Part shown: in pieces, positions 28,382 to 38,088 of the stretch
How the letters are laid out: every line of letters begins with the position of its first letter
How positions within the stretch are numbered: position 1 is the first letter of the stretch
DNA from: Eubacteriaceae bacterium
GTDB lineage: Bacteria > Bacillota > Clostridia > Peptostreptococcales > Anaerovoracaceae
NCBI GenBank assembly: GCA_902362435.1
Contig: CABIWW010000012.1
Coordinates: 36,299-100,298 of the forward strand
Direction of reading: 5' to 3'
DNA: 64,000 nt
Position numbers and translations under genes: made by a program
Notes under the pieces: model-generated
The model's input: the letters and a program-made list of their open reading frames with translations, nothing else
Told to the model about the DNA's origin: nothing
Database searches by the model: none

Positions 28382-29062
28382 TCAATTTTCCTCTATCCAG
28401 TCTGTCAGCTTTTTAATATCATCTATATTCCCCAGAACATAAATGACATCATCCTCCTTGAATTCATAATATGGATCGATATCACTCAGTATCTCACTGT
28501 TACTTTCAATTGCGATAAGCTTTACAGCAAATCTTGTTTCGATATCCACATCGTAAACAGTTTCCTCTTCCATTTCATATGCAACAGTTAGCTTCGCTAT
28601 ACCTACTTTGTCATTGAGCTGTGCAAATTCAGGCATATTAGCTTCTTCCATACGCTTTGCGAGCCTCTCGGCCATATCACGTTCAGGATAAACCACTTTC
28701 GCTCCAAGCTTTTCAAGTATTTCACCATGCTCTGCACTGGTAGCCCTTGCAACTACTTCCGGTATTCCCATCGATACAAGATGAAGTGTAGTAAGAATAG
28801 AAATATCCATCTGTTCACCTATACACACTATCGCAATATCGCAATTCTGTATACCCGTCTCCATAAGAGAAGCTTTGTCCAGATTTTTTATCACAAGCGC
28901 ATTTTCTGTATACTCTCTCATATCTCTTATCTTTTCTTCATCTTGATCAAGGATCAGCAGATCTGCATCCAGTTCTGCCAGTGCTTTTGCCAGTGCATAT
29001 CCGAATCTGCCAAGCCCCACTATGCCATATGAAACGTTATCATCTTTATATCTGCCAAACAT
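28382..29062 (-). CDS. trkA: Potassium uptake regulatory subunit, TrkA/KtrA type
   Basis: 226 residues. RCK-N Rossmann domain with the nucleotide loop GIVGLGRFGYALAKALAELD and the acidic LILDQDEEK; C-terminal RCK-C domain (VAYEMEEETVYDVDI). It is a cytosolic ring that gates the TrkH/KtrB channel in response to nucleotides. The gene starts 16 bases after trkH; GGAGGTG precedes the ATG. Confidence 0.93.
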   Translation of the reverse strand: MFGRYKDDNVSYGIVGLGRFGYALAKALAELDADLLILDQDEEKIRDMREYTENALVIKNLDKASLMETGIQNCDIAIVCIGEQMDISILTTLHLVSMGIPEVVARATSAEHGEILEKLGAKVVYPERDMAERLAKRMEEANMPEFAQLNDKVGIAKLTVAYEMEEETVYDVDIETRFAVKLIAIESNSEILSDIDPYYEFKEDDVIYVLGNIDDIKKLTDWIEEN

Positions 29063-29078
29063 TTTTACACCTCCAGCT

Positions 29079-30377
29079 TTATCCTATAGAAATATTTCCT
29101 TCCGGATAACTTGTACGTTCTCCTTTTATAAAATACCATACTGTAGCTATCGTCAGCGGACCGAGCCTCCCTATATACATTACTATTATAGAGAGCAGTT
29201 TCGCACCGATTCCAAGATTTGTCGTTATGCCTGTTGATAATCCTACAGTACCGAATGCGCTTGTGACCTCAAAGAGAGCATCCATTAGTGAAACATCCGG
29301 CTCCATGATCAGCATCAGATATGTTCCGACAAGGATCACACCGACAGCAATCATGGTTATAACCGATGCTTTTCTGAAAGCATCTTTAGGTACAGAGTAG
29401 TGGAAAGCCTCCTCCATCTTGTTTGTTGCAGACGATTTTATTCCCTGCAGCAGTACAAAAAATGTGCTGGTCTTTATTCCGCCTCCTGTAGAGCCCGGCG
29501 AAGCGCCGATAAACATCAGAACGATCAGTATAAGCAGCCCCGGGTCTGAAAATCTGCCAAGAGGATAAGTAGAAAACCCTGCTGTTCTCGCTGAAACACT
29601 GAAAAAAAATGCTCCCAGCCATGTGACGTCTTCTGTAAGCTTTATCAGCAGTGTCCCCGTCACGATAAGTATCAGACTCACTGAAATCACGATTTTCGTG
29701 TGCATAGAAAACTTTCTCCACCTGAACTTTTTTGTGATCATTTCTCTTATTACCAGAAACCCTATTCCACCGAAAAAGATAAGTATGCATGTAACCAGGT
29801 TAAGAAACACATTGTTACGATACGGAATGAGATTCTGAAAGCCGCCCAGTATATCAAATCCGGAATTATTGAACGCAGCAACTGAATGAAAGAGACTTAT
29901 TCCTGCAGCCTTAAGCGGTGGATAATCCTGGATGAATACAAATGAACTTAACAGAGCTCCTGTCAACTCGAAAACCATTGTCGTTAAAAAGATGCTTTTT
30001 ATAAACTTCACCATCCCTTTTCCTGTAGTCAGGTTCATCGCATCTTTTATTATATTCCTGCCTCTTAAATCGACTCGCTTTCCTACCGCTACTATCACAC
30101 CTGCGCCTACAGCCGTAACACCAAGTCCTCCTATCTGTATAAGAAATCCAAGAAAAAACTGACCAAGAGGTGTAAATGTATCCCCCGCATCAACAGCAAT
30201 AAGCCCTGTCACACATACTGCGCTTGTAGAAGTATAAAGGGCATCAATATAGTGAAGCGTGACCCCGTCTCGGATACAGCAAGGCAGCATCAGCAGCCCT
30301 GATCCCAGCAGTATCGCAGCCGCGAAACCGATAGCCACTATCCGCACGGTCGACAATTTTTTTATTTTATTAAACAT
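29079..30377 (-). CDS. trkH: Potassium uptake channel subunit, TrkH/KtrB type
   Basis: 432 residues. Four M1-P-M2 repeats can be traced, with selectivity-loop glycines in TSTSAVCVTGLIAVD, FHSVAAFNNSGFD, SARTAGFST and TSAFGTVGLSTGIT. It forms the membrane pore for K+ (often Na+-dependent) import together with TrkA. Confidence 0.94.
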   Translation of the reverse strand: MFNKIKKLSTVRIVAIGFAAAILLGSGLLMLPCCIRDGVTLHYIDALYTSTSAVCVTGLIAVDAGDTFTPLGQFFLGFLIQIGGLGVTAVGAGVIVAVGKRVDLRGRNIIKDAMNLTTGKGMVKFIKSIFLTTMVFELTGALLSSFVFIQDYPPLKAAGISLFHSVAAFNNSGFDILGGFQNLIPYRNNVFLNLVTCILIFFGGIGFLVIREMITKKFRWRKFSMHTKIVISVSLILIVTGTLLIKLTEDVTWLGAFFFSVSARTAGFSTYPLGRFSDPGLLILIVLMFIGASPGSTGGGIKTSTFFVLLQGIKSSATNKMEEAFHYSVPKDAFRKASVITMIAVGVILVGTYLMLIMEPDVSLMDALFEVTSAFGTVGLSTGITTNLGIGAKLLSIIVMYIGRLGPLTIATVWYFIKGERTSYPEGNISIG

Positions 30378-30443
30378 ATATATTTGTAATTTCTCCTGTT
30401 ATATATTCAGTAACTTTAAAATTTGAAGCTGAAAAACCGCCCC

Positions 30444-30635
30444 TTATGTATACGCTATACCGATATCTGCAGGTATATCAAAATCCGGAAAACCAGTTCC
30501 CGTTTCTAGTAAGATGTGAATATTTTTAAAAAAACAAACCGCTGATCTTATAAGAGCTATACAGCAAAACGACAGCGCTGCTGCCCTCATATCAATAAAA
30601 TCACTTTTGTCAGTTTCTTCTGCTTCGTTTAACAT
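30444..30635 (-). CDS. Possible small protein of unknown function
   Basis: 63 residues from ATG 30635 with GGAGGG 4 bases upstream; the longer frame upstream lacks support. Sequence MLNEAEETDKSDFIDMRAAA, then a cysteine-containing hydrophobic stretch (ALSFCCIALIRSAVCFF). No family recognised. It lies between trkH and pncB on the same strand. It could be a genuine small membrane protein or a chance frame. Confidence 0.35.
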   Translation of the reverse strand: MLNEAEETDKSDFIDMRAAALSFCCIALIRSAVCFFKNIHILLETGTGFPDFDIPADIGIAYT

Positions 30636-30750
30636 AAACCCTCCATCACGCCCATTATAGCACAGAAATTTGAGAAGTACAGTTAAAATAGTGTTAAAAT
30701 TTTTTGTTAAAAATCGCGCCCGCCATTCAGGCGGGCGCTGTATATGCAAA

Positions 30751-32175
30751 TCAAAGTTCCTCAAGCATGTCATGCTTCAGCTTCCACAGGTTGTATGAAA
30801 GATCGACATAGTATGTCTGCGGGTTTTCAAAACGCTTCATCTCGTCCCACATGGCATCGAGCTGCTGAGCGCAGTAAGCCTTGATCTCATCGATCGACGG
30901 TGACTCATACACACACTTGCCGCCTTCAAAGATCTGCTTCCTCAGGTTTCTCACATAATAGTTCTTGATCTTCTTGCGCTTCCACACTGCCTTGGGATCG
31001 AAGATCTCGTATTCATCGTTTTCAGGGATTATCTCTCCGTCAAGCACGATGACGTCAGCAAGCGCTCTGTGGCTGTCCTTGTCAAAAAATCTGTAAACGC
31101 TCTTGAATCCCGGATTAGTTATCTTTTCGATGTTTTCGCTCTTCTTTATCTTCGGTATCATCTTGCCGTTCTTTTCGAGAGCAGACAGCTTGTACACTCC
31201 GCCGAATACAGGCTCCGAGCCTGCAGTTATCAAACGTTCTCCTACGCCGAAGGAATCGACACATGCACCCTCTGAGAGGATATCTCTTATCAGATATTCG
31301 TCAAGAGAATTAGATACCACGATCGAACATTCCTGAAGTCCTGCATCGTCGAGCATCTTTCTCGCTTTCTTTGTGAGATACGATATATCTCCGCTGTCTA
31401 TCCTTATGCCCATCTTTTCAGGCTTGACTTCCTTAAACACCTTGATAGCCGCCGGAACACCTGATTTAAGCACGTTGTAGGTATCCACCAGCAGCACGCA
31501 GTTCGTAGGATATATCTCGGCATATTTCTTGAATGCCTCGTACTCGTTGTCGTACATCTGCACCCAGCTGTGCGCCATCGTTCCCATAGCCGGCGTGCCG
31601 TACTCTCTGTCCGCGATAGCACATGCAGTTCCCGCACATCCGCCTATGTACGCAGCTCTGGCTCCGTATACAGCGGCAGACACTCCGTGCGCACGTCTCG
31701 TGCCGAACTCCATGACAGGTCTTCCTGCAGCTGCCCTGGTTATCCGGCTCGCCTTTGTCGCGATGAGGCTCTGATGGTTTATTATCAGCAGCAGCATAGT
31801 TTCGATGAACTGCGCCTGCATCACAGGGCCTCTTACCGTGATCAGCGGCTCTCCCGGGAAGATAGGTGTTCCTTCCGGCACCGCCCACACATCGCATGTG
31901 AATTTAAAATCTGCGAGATATTCGAGGAATCTTTCATCAAAAAGCTTCTTCGCTCTCAGATATTCTATATCTTCATCAGTGAATTCGAGGTTTTTCAGAT
32001 ACTCTATCAGCTGTTCAAGACCTGCCATGATGGCGTATCCGCCCCCGTCAGGTATCCTTCTGAAAAACATATCGAAATACGCTATGTCATCAGCCATATC
32101 ACTGCAGAAATATCCATTCGCCATGGTTATTTCATAAAAATCAGTCAACATTGTCAGGTTCAGCTTCTCTATCAT
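30751..32175 (-). CDS. pncB: Nicotinate phosphoribosyltransferase
   Basis: 474 residues. MLTDFYEITMANGYF, the phosphorylated-His region VMEFGTRRAHG, DTYNVLKSG and IRIDSGDISYLTKKARKMLD are the family signatures. It makes nicotinate mononucleotide from nicotinate and PRPP with ATP, the entry step of NAD salvage. The ATG, with GGAGG upstream, lies 35 bases inside the end of the DMT transporter gene, so the two are co-transcribed. Confidence 0.96.
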   Translation of the reverse strand: MIEKLNLTMLTDFYEITMANGYFCSDMADDIAYFDMFFRRIPDGGGYAIMAGLEQLIEYLKNLEFTDEDIEYLRAKKLFDERFLEYLADFKFTCDVWAVPEGTPIFPGEPLITVRGPVMQAQFIETMLLLIINHQSLIATKASRITRAAAGRPVMEFGTRRAHGVSAAVYGARAAYIGGCAGTACAIADREYGTPAMGTMAHSWVQMYDNEYEAFKKYAEIYPTNCVLLVDTYNVLKSGVPAAIKVFKEVKPEKMGIRIDSGDISYLTKKARKMLDDAGLQECSIVVSNSLDEYLIRDILSEGACVDSFGVGERLITAGSEPVFGGVYKLSALEKNGKMIPKIKKSENIEKITNPGFKSVYRFFDKDSHRALADVIVLDGEIIPENDEYEIFDPKAVWKRKKIKNYYVRNLRKQIFEGGKCVYESPSIDEIKAYCAQQLDAMWDEMKRFENPQTYYVDLSYNLWKLKHDMLEEL

Positions 32176-33076
32176 TTAACTGTTCCTCCATCTTACCTTT
32201 CTCTGTAATTACTATACATGATGACGCTATAACTATCGCTCCTCCTATCAGCTGCATCACTCCCACGGATTCTCCCAGCAGGATCCATCCGAAGACTGTG
32301 GCAGTAACAGGCAGGAAATTCGAAAACATTGCTGATATCGTAGGCCCCAGGACCCGCAGTCCGTTTACCATTATCATGAAACCAAGTCCGCCGTTCACCA
32401 GTCCGAGATATATCACCTCTAACGTCACAGCCGGCGTGAATGTATCCATCGGCGGCATAGTATGAACAGCATACGGTCCGACCAGCAGCAGCGTACAGAA
32501 CAGCTGGTTGAACGCCATAGTAGTCCCTGAATAATTCGATGACAGTGATGCCGTCATGAAATTATAGATGTTCCACGAAATGACTGCTCCGAAAGCCAGC
32601 AGATATCCGGTCATTCGCCCGTGCAGCAAAGTCCTGAAATCAGCGCCGATCACTATCGCTACACCTATTATGCATATTATTACTCCCATTAACATCTTCC
32701 ATGTGAATTTCCTTCTGAATATGATACGTTCAGCTATTATAGAAACGGCAGGAACAAACGATAATATTATAGTGATAAGTGATACCGGCAGATAATCCAT
32801 CGCTGTGTATTCACAGAAGAAATACAGGATCTCGCCTGTCAGTGAACACAGTATAAAAAAAGGGATATCCTTCGGTCTTACGATCGTCTTCCGATCCTGC
32901 TTGAGCTTGATTCCAAATACAAGCAACGCACCTACCAGGTATTTAAGAAACAGCAGGTTCATCGGTTCCAGTATGTTCAGCGCATCTTTTGCCACTACGT
33001 AGTCGAGTCCCCAGAAACACACCAGAAGACACATCAGTAAAAATGCCGTGCTTTTTTCTCTCAAAAAATTCACCAC
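32141..33076 (-). CDS. EamA/DMT-family transporter
   Basis: 311 residues, ten hydrophobic segments in two EamA halves (LLMCLLVCFWGLDYVVAKDA, then ISWNIYNFMTASLSSNYSGT in the second half). Start at tandem GTG codons (33076), the only in-frame candidate with GGTGG nearby. Members export or import small metabolites. The overlap with pncB suggests a pyridine-related substrate, but this is inference only. Confidence 0.82.
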   Translation of the reverse strand: MVNFLREKSTAFLLMCLLVCFWGLDYVVAKDALNILEPMNLLFLKYLVGALLVFGIKLKQDRKTIVRPKDIPFFILCSLTGEILYFFCEYTAMDYLPVSLITIILSFVPAVSIIAERIIFRRKFTWKMLMGVIICIIGVAIVIGADFRTLLHGRMTGYLLAFGAVISWNIYNFMTASLSSNYSGTTMAFNQLFCTLLLVGPYAVHTMPPMDTFTPAVTLEVIYLGLVNGGLGFMIMVNGLRVLGPTISAMFSNFLPVTATVFGWILLGESVGVMQLIGGAIVIASSCIVITEKGKMEEQLNDREAEPDNVD

Positions 33077-33314
33077 CTAATCAACTAAATAAAAAAACAC
33101 AAAATAAGTACGATTTTAAATACTTTTTTCAGCACGTCATTTATTATTATATCATCTATTTCAAGACACTACAATCTTTTATAAATTTTACCAGTCAAAA
33201 CCCGATGCATATCTTCCGGTCAAAACTCGCCGCAGCTCTTCCGGTCAACACGACCTTAATGCTCACGACCGCTTCACAGGCACTTCGCATCCGATCCTGC
33301 ACGTTTTCCCTTAA

Positions 33315-33365
33315 CAAAAAGCGAGGCCGCGCAATGAAAACACTTTTTCATGCGCGGACCTCGCT
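33315..33365 (-). terminator. Terminator behind the CoA-transferase cluster
   Basis: Long hairpin AGCGAGG(T)CCGCGCATGAAAA with its inverse on the minus strand, followed by TTTTTG. It ends the operon transcribed from 37823. The rest of 33077-33397 contains short repeats of TTCCGGTCAA (around 33210, 33240) but no gene. Confidence 0.85.
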
Positions 33366-33397
33366 GTACTATTCGCCGGCAAACCTGCAGCTTTGCA

Positions 33398-34600
33398 TTA
33401 TTCCGCAGGAACTCCTATTATCTCACCTGAAATGAATCCTTCTATTTCTTCAGGAGTATATCCTGCCTCTTTTAAAACATCTATGCTGTTTTCACCTAAG
33501 AGCGGAGACGGTTTCCTGATGTATCCCGGCGTCTTGCTGAACTTCACAGGTATTCCGAATGCCGTGAATCGCCCTACGTTAGGATCATCTATATCGATTA
33601 TCATATTTCTTGCCAGCATCTGAGGATTTGTCATGTCATCGACAGGATCTACTATGACTGATGCCGGTATATTGAACTGCCAGAATCTTTCCAGAAGCCA
33701 GTCTGACGTCTTTTCCCTGAAAACGCTCTGCATCAGTTTTGTAAACTCTGCAAAATTGCTGCATCTGAGGTCATTCGTAGCATAAAGGGGATCGTCTTTG
33801 AGCTCAGGCATCTCAAGCGCATCGCAGAAATCAGGCCACATTGATTCATCGTTTATTCCAACTGCTATAAAATCATCTGCACAGTAGTATGTATCATACG
33901 GTACGATCTCTCTCGGTTTTGCGTTACCTGTCCTGCTTATTTCTTTCCCTGTAAGGGCATATGCCAGCACTGCATCTTCGATAGTCGCAAACATCGTGTC
34001 CAGCATAGCAACATCGATCCTTCGTCCTTTGCCCGTTCGCTTCTTGTCATAGCAGGCCAGTGTGATTGCAAGCGCCATTGTGAGGCCTGTATAACTGTCG
34101 GCTACTGAAGCTCCGGAGCGAAGCGGCGGGAATTCTGGAAATCCTGTCATTTCCATAAAACCGCTCATACATTCGATAACATTGTCATATGCCGTGTTTG
34201 CTCTCAGCGGACCTGTCTGCCCGAATCCCGTTATCGAGCCGAAGATTATCTCCGGATTGATCTTCTTCATCTCCTCATAACCGAGTCCCAGCTTGTCGAG
34301 TGTCCCGAACTTGAAGTTTTCCAGTACGACATCTACTTTCCCGTAAAGCCTCTTTATTATCTCCTTGCCTTCAGGAGCTCTCATGTCAACTGCGATGCCT
34401 TCCTTGTTGCGGTTGTATACTGCAAAATATCCGCTGTTTCCGTTTGCTGCATACGGGTTCCAGAATCTGGACTGATCACCTGTATCGATACGCTCCACTT
34501 TGATCACTCTTGCGCCGTAATCTGCCAGATTCATGGCACAGTACGGACCGCTGTATGCCTGTGTGAAATCAAGTACTGTTATTCCTTCTAATGGTCTCAT
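33398..34600 (-). CDS. CaiB/BaiF (family III) CoA-transferase, first copy
   Basis: 400 residues. MRPLEGITVLDFTQAYSGPY, RVIKVERIDTGDQSR and the catalytic-Asp loop GASVADSYTGLTMALAI show a family III enzyme that moves CoA between carboxylates through an Asp-CoA thioester. The start overlaps the stop of the upstream copy by 4 bases (ATGA). Two copies in tandem may form a heteromer, as in some family III enzymes, or act on different acids. Confidence 0.93.
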   Translation of the reverse strand: MRPLEGITVLDFTQAYSGPYCAMNLADYGARVIKVERIDTGDQSRFWNPYAANGNSGYFAVYNRNKEGIAVDMRAPEGKEIIKRLYGKVDVVLENFKFGTLDKLGLGYEEMKKINPEIIFGSITGFGQTGPLRANTAYDNVIECMSGFMEMTGFPEFPPLRSGASVADSYTGLTMALAITLACYDKKRTGKGRRIDVAMLDTMFATIEDAVLAYALTGKEISRTGNAKPREIVPYDTYYCADDFIAVGINDESMWPDFCDALEMPELKDDPLYATNDLRCSNFAEFTKLMQSVFREKTSDWLLERFWQFNIPASVIVDPVDDMTNPQMLARNMIIDIDDPNVGRFTAFGIPVKFSKTPGYIRKPSPLLGENSIDVLKEAGYTPEEIEGFISGEIIGVPAE

Positions 34601-35808
34601 TTTCTTCCTCCTTCACACATTACGATATTTTCTTCCATCAATCCTGCGATCTGTTCTTCCGTATACCCGATATCTGCCAGGAGCTGAGCTGTGTCTTCTC
34701 CCAGAAGCGGCGCTGAACCTGCCGGTACATCATCTATACCTGATATTTTTATAGGGGAACCAGGCATCCTTATCTTTCCGATCTGCTTATCTTCCACTTC
34801 TACTACCATGTTTCTGGAATTCAGCTGTTCGCTTTCAAATGCTTCAGGTACGGTGTATCCAGGTCCGCTCGGAATGTTATACGGTCTGAGCAGGTTTTCT
34901 ATCTCCCACTTTGTCATGTCCTTGAATTTATCGGCGATGATCTTTCTCAGACTTGTATCATAATTCTCTCCGCGTGATTCATTAGTAGCGTACCTCGGAT
35001 CATCGAGCAGCTCTTCCATATCCATCGCTTCGCAGAATTTCTCCCACTGAGCATTAGTGGAAACAGCTGTCGATACGATACCGTCCTTGACCTCGAAGGT
35101 ATCATACGGTGCTATACTTCTGGAACGGTTTCCTTCTCTTTCAAAGCGTTTGCCCGACATTGCCGCCTCTACGACACTGTCCTCGAGTGCAGTGAACATG
35201 CAGTCCGAAGATGCTATGTCTATCTGCTGCCCTTCTCCCGTGACATCTCTTGCCATAAGTGCACTCACTATCGCAAATGCAAGGAAAACTCCTCCGTACT
35301 GATCCGCCATCCTCGATCCGTGAGCCGTAGGCTTATCTTCAGGATATCCCGTGATCTGCATCAGACCGCATAGTGCTTCTGCAGTGAGATCGTTGCCTGC
35401 GCTGTTGCTCAGCGGACCAGTCTTGCCGAATCCTGTGTGTGAAGCATATATTATGGCCGGATTCAATTTGCTCATCTCTTCATATCCGAGACTGCACCTT
35501 TCCATCTCTCCTGCCGGAAACGATTCGCATACTACATCAGCATGTTCTATAAGTTTAGCGATCACTTCCTGCCCTTTTGCACTATGTCTGTCAACACACA
35601 CACTTCGCTTTCCACGATTCATATATGCATGATACGCACTGCCTTTTTCGTTTTTTGGAAAGCTGTTTCTGAGAACATCCCCGCCTGTTCTATGGTCCTC
35701 TATCTTTATGACCTCCGCACCAAAGTCAGCAAGAAGCATCGTTCCGTAGCTGCCTGTATGGCCCTGAGTAAAATCTATGATTTTCACTCCGTCTAATATT
35801 CTGGTCAT
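34597..35808 (-). CDS. CaiB/BaiF (family III) CoA-transferase, second copy
   Basis: 403 residues from ATG 35808, which follows GGAGGG; a longer frame is not supported. MTRILDGVKIIDFTQGHTGSYG, EVIKIEDHRTGGDVLR and GSRMADQYGGVFLAFAI with the catalytic Asp. Clearly paralogous to the downstream copy. In the operon it follows a hotdog CoA-lyase-like gene, implying that an amino or hydroxy acid is activated to its CoA ester and then deaminated or dehydrated. Confidence 0.93.
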   Translation of the reverse strand: MTRILDGVKIIDFTQGHTGSYGTMLLADFGAEVIKIEDHRTGGDVLRNSFPKNEKGSAYHAYMNRGKRSVCVDRHSAKGQEVIAKLIEHADVVCESFPAGEMERCSLGYEEMSKLNPAIIYASHTGFGKTGPLSNSAGNDLTAEALCGLMQITGYPEDKPTAHGSRMADQYGGVFLAFAIVSALMARDVTGEGQQIDIASSDCMFTALEDSVVEAAMSGKRFEREGNRSRSIAPYDTFEVKDGIVSTAVSTNAQWEKFCEAMDMEELLDDPRYATNESRGENYDTSLRKIIADKFKDMTKWEIENLLRPYNIPSGPGYTVPEAFESEQLNSRNMVVEVEDKQIGKIRMPGSPIKISGIDDVPAGSAPLLGEDTAQLLADIGYTEEQIAGLMEENIVMCEGGRK

Positions 35809-35847
35809 TTTTTCCCTCCGCATTTTCTCCAGTACTGTTTTTCTATT

Positions 35848-36279
35848 CTAGTCCACAGGATTTGCTATAACGAATGTAACGTCACCCTTTACCGTAAGTA
35901 CAGGTTCGTCGAAAACTTCCGAACGATCTGTCTTATGATCGTATTCGGATGTCTTATACATTTCATATCCGTATACTCTCGATCTGTTGCCCTGTTTCTT
36001 CAGCCAGCATACGATCTCAACAGCATCCAGCATATGTACAGGTCTGAGGATATTTCCCTCTGTGCGTACGAACAGTCCGCCGTCTCCGCCATCTCTGATG
36101 TTGCTGAGCTCAGTGCAGCAGTCGATGCATTTTTCCATGAGTTTGCATCCTGAGATCATTTCTCCCGGATAATGCATATCTTCACCATGGATGGATGTTC
36201 TGAATTTCAGTTCTGTAACATCACTGCCTTTTTTGACTTCACTAACGAGATCTCTTCTTTCCGCTTCAATTTTAGCCAT
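35848..36279 (-). CDS. Hotdog-fold protein resembling 3-aminobutyryl-CoA ammonia-lyase
   Basis: 143 residues with AAAGGAGG before the ATG. The segment IHGEDMHYPGEMISGCKLME followed by DCCTELSNIRDGGDGGLFV parallels the hotdog core of 3-aminobutyryl-CoA ammonia-lyase (Kal) of lysine-fermenting clostridia and fusobacteria, which has HDAHYGGNLVDGARML and a following DxATEL segment. It would remove ammonia from a beta-amino acyl-CoA. Two CoA-transferases and an antiporter share the operon. The resemblance is from memory of the motif, so the exact substrate is open. Confidence 0.6.
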   Translation of the reverse strand: MAKIEAERRDLVSEVKKGSDVTELKFRTSIHGEDMHYPGEMISGCKLMEKCIDCCTELSNIRDGGDGGLFVRTEGNILRPVHMLDAVEIVCWLKKQGNRSRVYGYEMYKTSEYDHKTDRSEVFDEPVLTVKGDVTFVIANPVD

Positions 36280-36324
36280 TTTTTATCCTCCTTTTAATAC
36301 CTTAAAAATATATTTTTTTACCTT

Positions 36325-37710
36325 TTAGAATATGAATCCGCATACCAGGAATCCTATCAGTGCGATAATTGCTGATAATACCGCATATGGGAACTGCGTG
36401 AATGCGTGCTCGAGATTCTCGATTCCGCATGCCTGCGATGTCAGTACCGTAGCGTCTGAATAGAAGCATGCGTGGCTTCCGAATGTACCGCCTGATACTA
36501 TAGCCCCGAACACGATCAGCGGATTTGCTCCACCTGCCAGTGCCAGCGGGATAAGGATAGGAACTGTCAGTGCCGGTATGCCCCAGTTGCTGCCTGTGAT
36601 GAATGACAGTGCTGCAACGACTACGAAAGTGATCGCAGGGAACAGGTCTGCATTCATGTACGGAAGCACTGCACTTATAACGAAATCCGGAAGTCCTATG
36701 CCGTTCATCGAAAGCTGTACTGTAAGCGCACCTATAGTTATGAACATCATCGGCACCATCGATGCGAAGCCTGATGCGAACCCTTCGCAGAATCCCTCGA
36801 ACGAAAGTGCTTTCGTCGGCAGATACATTATCAGCATCACGATAATCGCTGCTGCCAGACCTATGAGTATGTCTCCTGTTACCAGTGAAACTGCGATAAC
36901 GACAGCCAGAGGGATGACGAAGAACCATATGTTCCCGCCTTTTCCGTCCTGATCCATTCCTTCGGATTCCATCAGTTTATCGAATTCAGTTATGCCCTGA
37001 TTGTATTTATCACTTTTTTCCGAATATACTCTGCCTGTCTCTGCAACTCTCTCATACGCTTTTTTCATTCCGAACATCTTTGGAATGACACCCAGGATAA
37101 CGAGCGGCACCACCAGTACTGCGACCCATCCGTAAAGAATAAACGGCAGTGACTGAACATATATATCCATTCCACTTCCGTATGCAGCCATGCCGGCCTC
37201 ATCTCCGACTACTCCCGCATAGAACACTGCCCATGTGGAAAGCGGTATCAGTACGCATACCGGAGCTCCTGTCGAATCGATAACATATGCCAGCATTTCT
37301 CTAGGCGATTTGTACTTGTCACATGTTTCTCTCAGCGATGTGGACACCGTTAAAATATTGAGATAATCATCCATAAATACGATGATTCCGAGCACCCATC
37401 CGATCATCAGCGTTTTCTTTTCTGAATTTGCGAACTTGCGGAGTATTTTACCGAATCCCAGTGCGCCTTTCGAGCGCTGAAGCAGGAATGTGAATCCGCC
37501 CAGCAGACCGAATACGAGTATCATCCACATATTGTCGGCTGCCGTAACTGAGAAGCCGTCAAGCGTAGCTCCCAGTACATTCCACTTGTCAGTCATAAAG
37601 AATCCGATCACTGCTCCCAGCAGGAGCGCTTCGAACGTTCTTTTGGTCGCCAGTGCGAATACAATGATCACTACCGGCGGTATCAATGTTAATAGCCCAA
37701 AATTGTCCAT
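36325..37710 (-). CDS. NhaC-family Na+/H+ antiporter or amino-acid antiporter
   Basis: 461 residues, about 12 membrane segments. MDNFGLLTLIPPVVIIVFALATKRTFEALLLG is a typical NhaC start (shown in part), with the conserved VFMDDYLNILTV charged membrane segment and VIDSTGAPVCVLIPLSTWAVF. In this family some members exchange amino acids (for example lysine or tyrosine) for others or for cations; here, heading a CoA-linked catabolic operon, substrate import is as likely as pH homeostasis. First gene behind a sigma-54 promoter. Confidence 0.82.
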   Translation of the reverse strand: MDNFGLLTLIPPVVIIVFALATKRTFEALLLGAVIGFFMTDKWNVLGATLDGFSVTAADNMWMILVFGLLGGFTFLLQRSKGALGFGKILRKFANSEKKTLMIGWVLGIIVFMDDYLNILTVSTSLRETCDKYKSPREMLAYVIDSTGAPVCVLIPLSTWAVFYAGVVGDEAGMAAYGSGMDIYVQSLPFILYGWVAVLVVPLVILGVIPKMFGMKKAYERVAETGRVYSEKSDKYNQGITEFDKLMESEGMDQDGKGGNIWFFVIPLAVVIAVSLVTGDILIGLAAAIIVMLIMYLPTKALSFEGFCEGFASGFASMVPMMFITIGALTVQLSMNGIGLPDFVISAVLPYMNADLFPAITFVVVAALSFITGSNWGIPALTVPILIPLALAGGANPLIVFGAIVSGGTFGSHACFYSDATVLTSQACGIENLEHAFTQFPYAVLSAIIALIGFLVCGFIF

Positions 37711-37806
37711 GACCTTTCTCTCCTTCTCTTCTTAAATTACATACTGTTGATGTAACGGCAATTCTTAAGAACTTTTTCTTGATTGTTTCGTGCACGCCTA
37801 TATAAA

Positions 37807-37823
37807 TTGCACAAACCATGCCA
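37807..37823 (-). promoter_or_regulatory. Sigma-54 promoter of the NhaC-CoA-transferase operon
   Basis: Minus strand TGGCATGGTTTGTGCAA: GG and GC 10 bases apart, -12 element GTGCA with one change from consensus. About 100 bases upstream of the NhaC ATG. The PAS/sigma-54 activator gene lies just upstream of it. Confidence 0.75.
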
Positions 37824-37846
37824 AGCATAAATATTTTTGAATTTCA

Positions 37847-37880
37847 TTGAAATTTCAACAGTTTTTAAAATTTCTGAAAT
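37847..37880. promoter_or_regulatory. Possible activator sites upstream of the sigma-54 promoter
   Basis: A perfect 12-bp palindrome TTGAAATTTCAA (37847-37858) and ATTTCTGAAAT (37870-37880) lie 24-57 bases upstream of the promoter. ATTTCTGAAA also occurs at 45524-45533 upstream of the other PAS-regulator-linked operon. Two paralogous activators would be expected to share such a motif. Confidence 0.45.
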
Positions 37881-37989
37881 ATCAGCCTATTGTTTCGGTG
37901 TTTTTCTGCAACGTTTTCTTGCTCTACTCCGATCACTAATTTGCCGCCGGTATAAAATATTCCCTAAACATCGCGTTTATGCCGCTTTT

Positions 37990-38045
37990 CGGGCAATAAA
38001 AAAGTTGCATTCTCGCACCTTTGCCGGTTCCAGAAATGCAACTAT
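37990..38045 (-). terminator. Terminator of the PAS/sigma-54 activator gene
   Basis: On the minus strand AGTTGCATT pairs with AATGCAACT around a loop of about 22 bases, followed by TTTTTTATT. It starts 44 bases after the activator stop and isolates it from the NhaC operon downstream. Confidence 0.75.
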
Positions 38046-38088
38046 TGCAAATTCAGCTGTGTTTTCTAAATAATTTCGTCCTTTTCAG

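Noticed and set aside
36302..36928. 208-codon minus-strand frame inside the NhaC gene
   Set aside because: It is a shifted frame of a clear membrane protein gene.
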